A stretch of 12,251 nucleotides of DNA. It comes from Bacteroidota bacterium. Its GTDB lineage: Bacteria > Bacteroidota > Bacteroidia > Chitinophagales > Chitinophagaceae. The first letter of the stretch is position 1. Every line of letters starts with the position of its first letter. The position numbers and the translations under genes were made by a program. Below are positions 7,946-12,251 of this stretch, one piece after another. Location of the stretch: positions 1 through 12,251 of the forward strand of contig JAEWBD010000321.1 in NCBI GenBank assembly GCA_023391315.1. The letters run 5' to 3'. The notes below the pieces were generated by a model. It searched no databases. It was not told where the DNA came from and was given only the letters and a program-made list of their open reading frames with translations.

Positions 7946-7965
7946 TTTGCTTAATCCGTTTAATT
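7946..7965. promoter_or_regulatory. Third, variant copy of the LacI-like operator
   Basis: TTTGCTTAATCCGTTTAATT shares its first nine bases with the two operators before susC and keeps the TTAA...TTAA arms and a CG. The palindrome TTAATCCGTTTAA (7951-7963) is 13 bp rather than 12, with 5 of 6 positions paired. It begins 4 bp after the outer stem of the RNA structure and 125 bp before the GH116 start. It may bind the same regulator more weakly, or a related one. Confidence 0.4.
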
Positions 7966-8070
7966 GGAAGGAGAAGATAATTAACTAGTGGAAATTGATT
8001 GGTAAAAAAGAAGCAAGTTCGATTGATGATTGCTTTAACATGCCAAATATCTCCATATAAAAAATTAGGT

Positions 8071-11000
8071 ATGAAACGAACCTTTTTATTCATCTGTTTT
8101 TTTTCCATTGCAGCCATTGCATTTTCGCAACCTGTTGATCCATCGCATCACGTTCCTGGAAATAAAAACCTGCCTGCGTCATGGAAAACTTCTTTATATA
8201 ACAATCAGAAAAAGGTTTTTAAAGGTGATGAATTGCTTACCATCGGTATGCCCTGCGGTGGTATTGCAGCAGGCCAGTTATATGTAAGAGGGGATGGAAC
8301 ATTAGCTAACTGGTGGATATATAATAATGCTTACAATACGGGCTATGGTATTGACTCACTTACGCATTTTAATACGGCGCTTGGCCCATGGACGGTTTGT
8401 TATAAAACATTTGAGCCTAAAAGTTATGTTGACCAGGGCTTTAATATAAAAATTAAGCAAGACGGCAAAACAACAAGTGCTAACCTGGATAAAAAAGATT
8501 TTGATGATATATCGTTTGTGGGTGAATATCCAATAGCAACCATCAACTATAATTCAACAACAAAAAAATTACCGGTTACTGTTTCATCAGAAGTGTATTC
8601 ACCATTCATTCCTATGAATGCTAAAGAATCTGCAACTCCAGGAACCATTTTGAAATATACGGTTAAGAATACATCTTCAAAGCCAATGCAGGTAAGCCTT
8701 TCAGGCTGGCTGCAAAATTTTGTTTGTTTGGATATAGCTGCTGAAATACGCGCCGACAGGCAAAATAAGATCATTAAAAATAATGGTCTTACATCCCTGG
8801 TAATGAGCCTTACACCGCAAACGGGAAACATTGTTGAAAGGCAACCAGCCATCAGAATTTTTGATGACTTTGAAAGTGGGTATCAGCAATGGAAAGTTAC
8901 CGGCCATGCTTTTGGCAATGCGCCTGCAACAGGAAGTTTTGGCGGAGATCAAAGCCGGCTTGCAGGATTTACCGGCAAAGGCGTGATAAATTCTTTTTTG
9001 AATGGCGATTCTTCAACCGGTAAAATGGTTTCAGGCGATTTTGTTATAAAAGATGATTATATCATATTTAGATTAGGTGGTGGCAGGCATCCGCAAACAA
9101 CTTGCCTCAACCTTGTTGTTGATGGTAATATCGTTCGTAATGCAACAGGATCAAATACTGAAACACTCGAGCAAAAATATTGGGATGTAAAAGACCTGAA
9201 AGGGAAGAAGGCGCGTTTCGAAATTGTTGATGCAGCTAAAGGCGGCTGGGGCCATATTAATCTGGATGATATTGGTTTTAGCGATATGCCTGTTGTAAAA
9301 GAAAAATATTATCCTGAATATCATCCACATTTTGGAAATGCATCATTAAGCATTTTGTCAAACAATGCTTTTGCCGATGCAGATTATAAAGGCGTTGGTG
9401 ATAATGCTAATACGGCTTCGGCATCAGCGCCAGCTATGGAAAAATTAACAGGCAGCGTTGGTGAATTATTTGATTTGAAGCCTGGTGAAACAAAGGAAAT
9501 TACTTTCCTGCTAACATGGTATTTTCCTAACCGGCCTTCTTATTATTATGGCAGCGATGTAACCGATGTTATCGGGAACGATTGGAATACCGCATTGCCA
9601 ACAGATGGCGCAACCATCATCGGCAATATGTATAGCAACTGGTTTAATAATTCGGAAGATGTGGCTTTGTATCTTCAGAAAAATTATGACCGCCTCTCTA
9701 AGTTAACGCATCTTTTTCATGATACTTATTATAACAACACAACCGTTCCTTACTGGCTTAACCAACGTTTGCTGATGCCGCTTTCTACGTTGGCAACTGA
9801 AACCTGTCAATGGTGGGCAAATGATAAATTCTGGGCATGGGAAGGTGTGGGTTCCTGTGTTGGAACTTGCACGCATGTTTGGAATTATGAACAGGCTTTG
9901 GCGCATTTCTTTCCGGAACTTGAACGCAACATTAGAGAACGTACAGATTTTGGAACATCTTTTCAAAAAGATGGCAGCGTGCTGGCCCGTAATGGCTGGG
10001 GCGGTGTATTGATTGATGGCCATGCGGGTTCAATTTTAAAAGCGTATCGAGAATACCTTAATTCAAAAAATGATATCTTCTTGCACCGTAACTGGGACAG
10101 GATAAAACGTGCAACAGAATTTATAATTAGCGAAGACGGCAATGAAGATGGCCTGATTGAAAAAGTACAAGCCAACACTTATGATATTGCTTTTTATGGC
10201 GCAAATACCTATGTGGGATCATTATATCTTGCTGCATTAAAAGCAGCCTCCGCAATGGCTTCCATTATGAATGATACGGCATTTGCGCAGCGTTGTTCCT
10301 CAATAGCGCAGGTTGGCGAAAATAACACGGTAAAAAGATTATGGAACGGTGAATATTTTGTGCAGGATGTTGATTTAAAAGAACATCCCGAATACCAGTA
10401 TAAAGACGGCTGCTTGAGCGACCAGTTGTTTGGGCAAACATGGAATCATTTAAATAATCTCGGTTATATCTATCCAAAAGATAAAGTGAAACAAACTTTG
10501 CAATCAATCTGGAAATATAATTGGGCGCCGGATGTTGCGGCACAGAATAAAATTCATCCGCCGGAAAGAACGTATGCAAGTTTTGGCGAACCGGGCTTGC
10601 TTGTTTGCACCTGGCCAAAAAGTGAACACATGGGTGAGAAAGGTGTGCGTTACCGCGATGAAGTTTGGACAGGCCAGGAATACCAGGTTGCCACCAGCAT
10701 GATATACAATGACATGATCGACGAAGCCTTATCCATTGTAAAAGCCGTTGATGAAAGATACAGTCCGGAAAAGCATAACCCGTGGAATGAAATTGAATGT
10801 GGCGATCACTATGCCAGGGCGATGGCTTCATGGGGTGTAATGCTGGCCCTGCAAGATTATTATTACAACGGGCCTGAAGGTATTATCAGTTTTAATCCTA
10901 AAATGCAGTCATCACATTTTGAAGGATTTTTTACAACGGCTGAAGCCTGGGGAAATATTAAACAGGATATACAAAACAACCAGCAAAAAAATTCAATAGT

Positions 11001-11193
11001 TGTGAAGTATGGCGATCTTACATTACAACAAATAAAATTGCATTGCGATAAAAAACCTGCGGCAATAAAAATGCTCGTTAATAATAAGCCCGTTAAAAAC
11101 AGTTTTTCATACGATGATAATATGGCTGCTGTGATTTTTGATCATATTTCACTGCAGGCTAATGATAATGTTGATATATTGATCGCTTATTAA
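8071..11193 (+). CDS. Secreted GH116-family glycosidase (GBA2-like) with inserted beta-sandwich module
   Basis: 1040 residues. Residues 1-19 are a signal peptide (AFS, then Q), implying export. The N-terminal GBA2-type beta-sandwich covers about 45-263 and 406-545, beginning with LLTIGMPCGGIAAGQLYVRG (55-74). It is interrupted by the module described at 8860-9285. The (alpha/alpha)6 catalytic domain, formerly DUF608, spans about 550-965. Its signatures include TCTHVWNYEQALAHFFPELE (599-618), DGHAGSILKAYREY (649-662), CLSDQLFGQ (781-789), RYRDEVWTG (860-868) and WNEIECGDHYARAMASWG (905-922). D784 matches the Asp acid/base of the family by context. A Glu at the usual nucleophile spacing is not obvious. 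The last 70 or so residues look like a small extra beta domain. GH116 members are retaining beta-glucosidases, beta-xylosidases, glucosylceramidases or N-acetylglucosaminidases; specificity here is unknown. I chose the ATG at 8071; an upstream TTG (7999) in frame would mask the signal peptide. The ribulokinase gene follows after 29 bp. Confidence 0.88.
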   Translation: MKRTFLFICFFSIAAIAFSQPVDPSHHVPGNKNLPASWKTSLYNNQKKVFKGDELLTIGMPCGGIAAGQLYVRGDGTLANWWIYNNAYNTGYGIDSLTHFNTALGPWTVCYKTFEPKSYVDQGFNIKIKQDGKTTSANLDKKDFDDISFVGEYPIATINYNSTTKKLPVTVSSEVYSPFIPMNAKESATPGTILKYTVKNTSSKPMQVSLSGWLQNFVCLDIAAEIRADRQNKIIKNNGLTSLVMSLTPQTGNIVERQPAIRIFDDFESGYQQWKVTGHAFGNAPATGSFGGDQSRLAGFTGKGVINSFLNGDSSTGKMVSGDFVIKDDYIIFRLGGGRHPQTTCLNLVVDGNIVRNATGSNTETLEQKYWDVKDLKGKKARFEIVDAAKGGWGHINLDDIGFSDMPVVKEKYYPEYHPHFGNASLSILSNNAFADADYKGVGDNANTASASAPAMEKLTGSVGELFDLKPGETKEITFLLTWYFPNRPSYYYGSDVTDVIGNDWNTALPTDGATIIGNMYSNWFNNSEDVALYLQKNYDRLSKLTHLFHDTYYNNTTVPYWLNQRLLMPLSTLATETCQWWANDKFWAWEGVGSCVGTCTHVWNYEQALAHFFPELERNIRERTDFGTSFQKDGSVLARNGWGGVLIDGHAGSILKAYREYLNSKNDIFLHRNWDRIKRATEFIISEDGNEDGLIEKVQANTYDIAFYGANTYVGSLYLAALKAASAMASIMNDTAFAQRCSSIAQVGENNTVKRLWNGEYFVQDVDLKEHPEYQYKDGCLSDQLFGQTWNHLNNLGYIYPKDKVKQTLQSIWKYNWAPDVAAQNKIHPPERTYASFGEPGLLVCTWPKSEHMGEKGVRYRDEVWTGQEYQVATSMIYNDMIDEALSIVKAVDERYSPEKHNPWNEIECGDHYARAMASWGVMLALQDYYYNGPEGIISFNPKMQSSHFEGFFTTAEAWGNIKQDIQNNQQKNSIVVKYGDLTLQQIKLHCDKKPAAIKMLVNNKPVKNSFSYDDNMAAVIFDHISLQANDNVDILIAY
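8860..9285 (+). other. Inserted beta-sandwich module inside the GH116 N-terminal domain
   Basis: This covers residues 264-405 of the GH116 protein, from FDDFESGYQQW through GKGVINSFLNGD, FRLGGGRHPQT, NLVVDG and WDVKDLKGKKARFEIVD to GGWGHINLDDIGFSD. The pattern matches a jelly-roll domain that I know from Bacteroidota and Planctomycetes GH32 fructan hydrolases and some DUF608 proteins. There it is probably carbohydrate-binding or structural. The GH116 N-terminal sandwich resumes after it (HPHFGNASLSIL, 418-429). Recognition is by remembered pattern only. Confidence 0.6.
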
Positions 11194-11222
11194 AAGACAT
11201 TATTGGCTGTAAATATTTGCTT

Positions 11223-12251
11223 ATGAATAAAGCTTATGTTATTGGTGTTGATTACGGAACAGATTCTGTGCGTACGATTATTGTAGATGCAGGCAACGGC
11301 GCTGAAGTTGCATCATCAACATTTGAATACCCGCGATGGAAAAAACAGTTGTATTGTAATGCAGCAATCAATGAATTCCGTCAACATCCCCTGGATTATA
11401 TAGAGGGCTTGGAATTTACAATAAAAGAGTGCCTGCAAAAAGCAGGTGATGATATTCGCAATAACATCAAAGCAGTTTCAATTGACACTACAGGTTCTTC
11501 CCCCGTTGCCGTAGATGAAACAGGAACGCCATTGGCATTGCATGAAGGTTTTGCGCATGATGCCGATGCTATGTTTGTTTTATGGAAAGACCATTCCGCT
11601 GCGCGGGAAGCGGCAGAAATAAATCAGCATGCAAAAAACTTCAGCATTAATTATCTGAAATATGTTGGCGGTGTTTATTCATCAGAATGGTATTGGAGTA
11701 AATTGTTGCATGTGCTGCGTGTGAATAAAAAAGTAAAAGATGCCTGTTATAGTTGGGTGGAGCATGCTGACTGGATGCCCTTTTTATTAACAGGTGGCAA
11801 GCATATCAGCGAAATGAAACGTGGCGTTTGCACGGCTGGTCATAAAGGTTTGTGGGCAGAAGAATGGGATGGGTTCCCGCCTGAAGAATTTTTTATTTCA
11901 CTGGATCCTTTATTGACCGGTTATGTTTCCAAACTTCCTTCAACAACCTATACCGCTGATAAACCTGCCGGGAATTTATCACAGGAATGGGCTGATACAT
12001 TGGGATTATCAACCAGCATTATCGTTGGTATTGGTGCGATGGATGCACACATGGGCGCAGTTGGCGGGCAGATTGAACCTTATTATTTAAGTAAAGTAAT
12101 GGGCACATCCACCTGCGATATGTTGGTAGCACCAGTTGAAGATATGCAGGGCAAATATGTGCAGGGCATTTGTGGTTTGGTAAATGGTTCTGTTATTCCG
12201 GGTATGATTGGCATGGAAGCAGGTCAATCTGCATTTGGCGATGTATATGCC
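11223..12251 (+). CDS. araB: L-ribulokinase (AraB), FGGY kinase, 3' truncated by window end
   Basis: Cytoplasmic kinase that phosphorylates L-ribulose to L-ribulose 5-phosphate with ATP in arabinose breakdown. The first 343 codons are present, about 60% of a usual 550-570 residue protein, and the frame is open to the window edge. The FGGY N-terminal ATP motif is VIGVDYGTDSVR (6-17). Ribulokinase-specific text follows: YPRWKKQLYCNAAINEFRQH (36-55), DTTGSSPVAVDETG (88-101), CTAGHKGLW (203-211), EWDGFPPEEFF (214-224), GIGAMDAHMGAVGGQ (269-283) and KVMGTSTCDML (291-301). A96, K208 and D274 coincide in number and context with ribulose-binding residues I recall from bacterial ribulokinases, and D274 is the expected catalytic base. 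The ATG at 11223 is 29 bp after the GH116 stop with no terminator between, so the two are probably co-transcribed. AraB enzymes can accept other 2-ketopentoses, including D-ribulose, so L-arabinose is likely but not certain. Confidence 0.94.
   Translation, partial: MNKAYVIGVDYGTDSVRTIIVDAGNGAEVASSTFEYPRWKKQLYCNAAINEFRQHPLDYIEGLEFTIKECLQKAGDDIRNNIKAVSIDTTGSSPVAVDETGTPLALHEGFAHDADAMFVLWKDHSAAREAAEINQHAKNFSINYLKYVGGVYSSEWYWSKLLHVLRVNKKVKDACYSWVEHADWMPFLLTGGKHISEMKRGVCTAGHKGLWAEEWDGFPPEEFFISLDPLLTGYVSKLPSTTYTADKPAGNLSQEWADTLGLSTSIIVGIGAMDAHMGAVGGQIEPYYLSKVMGTSTCDMLVAPVEDMQGKYVQGICGLVNGSVIPGMIGMEAGQSAFGDVYA

Larger units (their letters stand above)
7719..8070. other. 352-bp intergenic region between susD and GH116
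   Basis: There is no gene here. A 15-bp near-palindrome spans the susD stop (GTTATTAGTAATAAC, 7711-7725), and a 10-bp palindrome TTAAGCTTAA lies at 7791-7800. A nested stem structure occupies 7867-7942 and an operator-like site 7946-7965; both are listed separately. I could not find a good TTTG/TAnnTTTG promoter for the GH116 gene. Confidence 0.6.

Noticed and set aside
7999..8070. Upstream TTG start for the GH116 gene
   Set aside because: It adds a charged 24-residue stretch ahead of a clear signal peptide starting at the ATG at 8071.
10265..10831. 188-codon open frame on the minus strand
   Set aside because: It lies wholly opposite the most conserved part of the GH116 catalytic domain, has no recognisable domain, and looks like a shadow of the real coding frame.

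Overview
The window is a polysaccharide utilisation locus (PUL) from a member of the Bacteroidota. The evidence is a tandem SusC-like/SusD-like gene pair, AT-rich intergenic sequence, starts mostly without a clear Shine-Dalgarno, '...FAQ' signal peptides, and one promoter matching the Bacteroidota form (TTTG, 20 nt, TAnnTTTG). Protein style suggests the Chitinophagaceae or a related soil/aquatic group, but that placement is inference. All genes lie on the + strand. I see no RNA genes, CRISPR array, transposase or other sign of mobility.

Layout: (1) 1-551, C-terminal half of a FucP-type sugar:H+ symporter. (2) 552-766, short intergenic with three inverted repeats, one a perfect 14-bp palindrome. 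(3) 767-2713, secreted DUF2961/GH172 glycoside hydrolase. (4) 2714-3118, regulatory region with a Bacteroidota-type promoter interleaved with two copies of a LacI-like operator 41 bp apart, then a leader of about 300 nt. (5) 3119-6103, SusC-like TonB-dependent transporter. (6) 6123-7718, SusD-like lipoprotein. (7) 7719-8070, intergenic with two nested perfect 11-bp stems followed by a third, variant operator. (8) 8071-11193, secreted GH116 glycosidase carrying an inserted beta-sandwich module. (9) 11223 to the end, first 343 codons of L-ribulokinase (AraB).

Proposed joint role (inference): SusD binds a glycan at the cell surface and SusC imports its oligosaccharides. The periplasmic GH172 and GH116 enzymes release monosaccharides, the FucP-type symporter carries a sugar across the inner membrane, and ribulokinase phosphorylates the ketopentose made from it. 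GH172 (a family acting on furanosides) together with ribulokinase points to an arabinofuranose-containing glycan. Whether that is L- or D-arabinose cannot be decided here. The repeated operator suggests one LacI-type regulator, not encoded in the window, controls susCD and perhaps the GH116-araB unit.

The best candidates for something undescribed are the promoter/operator arrangement before susC, the nested stem structure before GH116, and the split-domain GH116 enzyme. No wholly new system is evident; most of the content belongs to known families.
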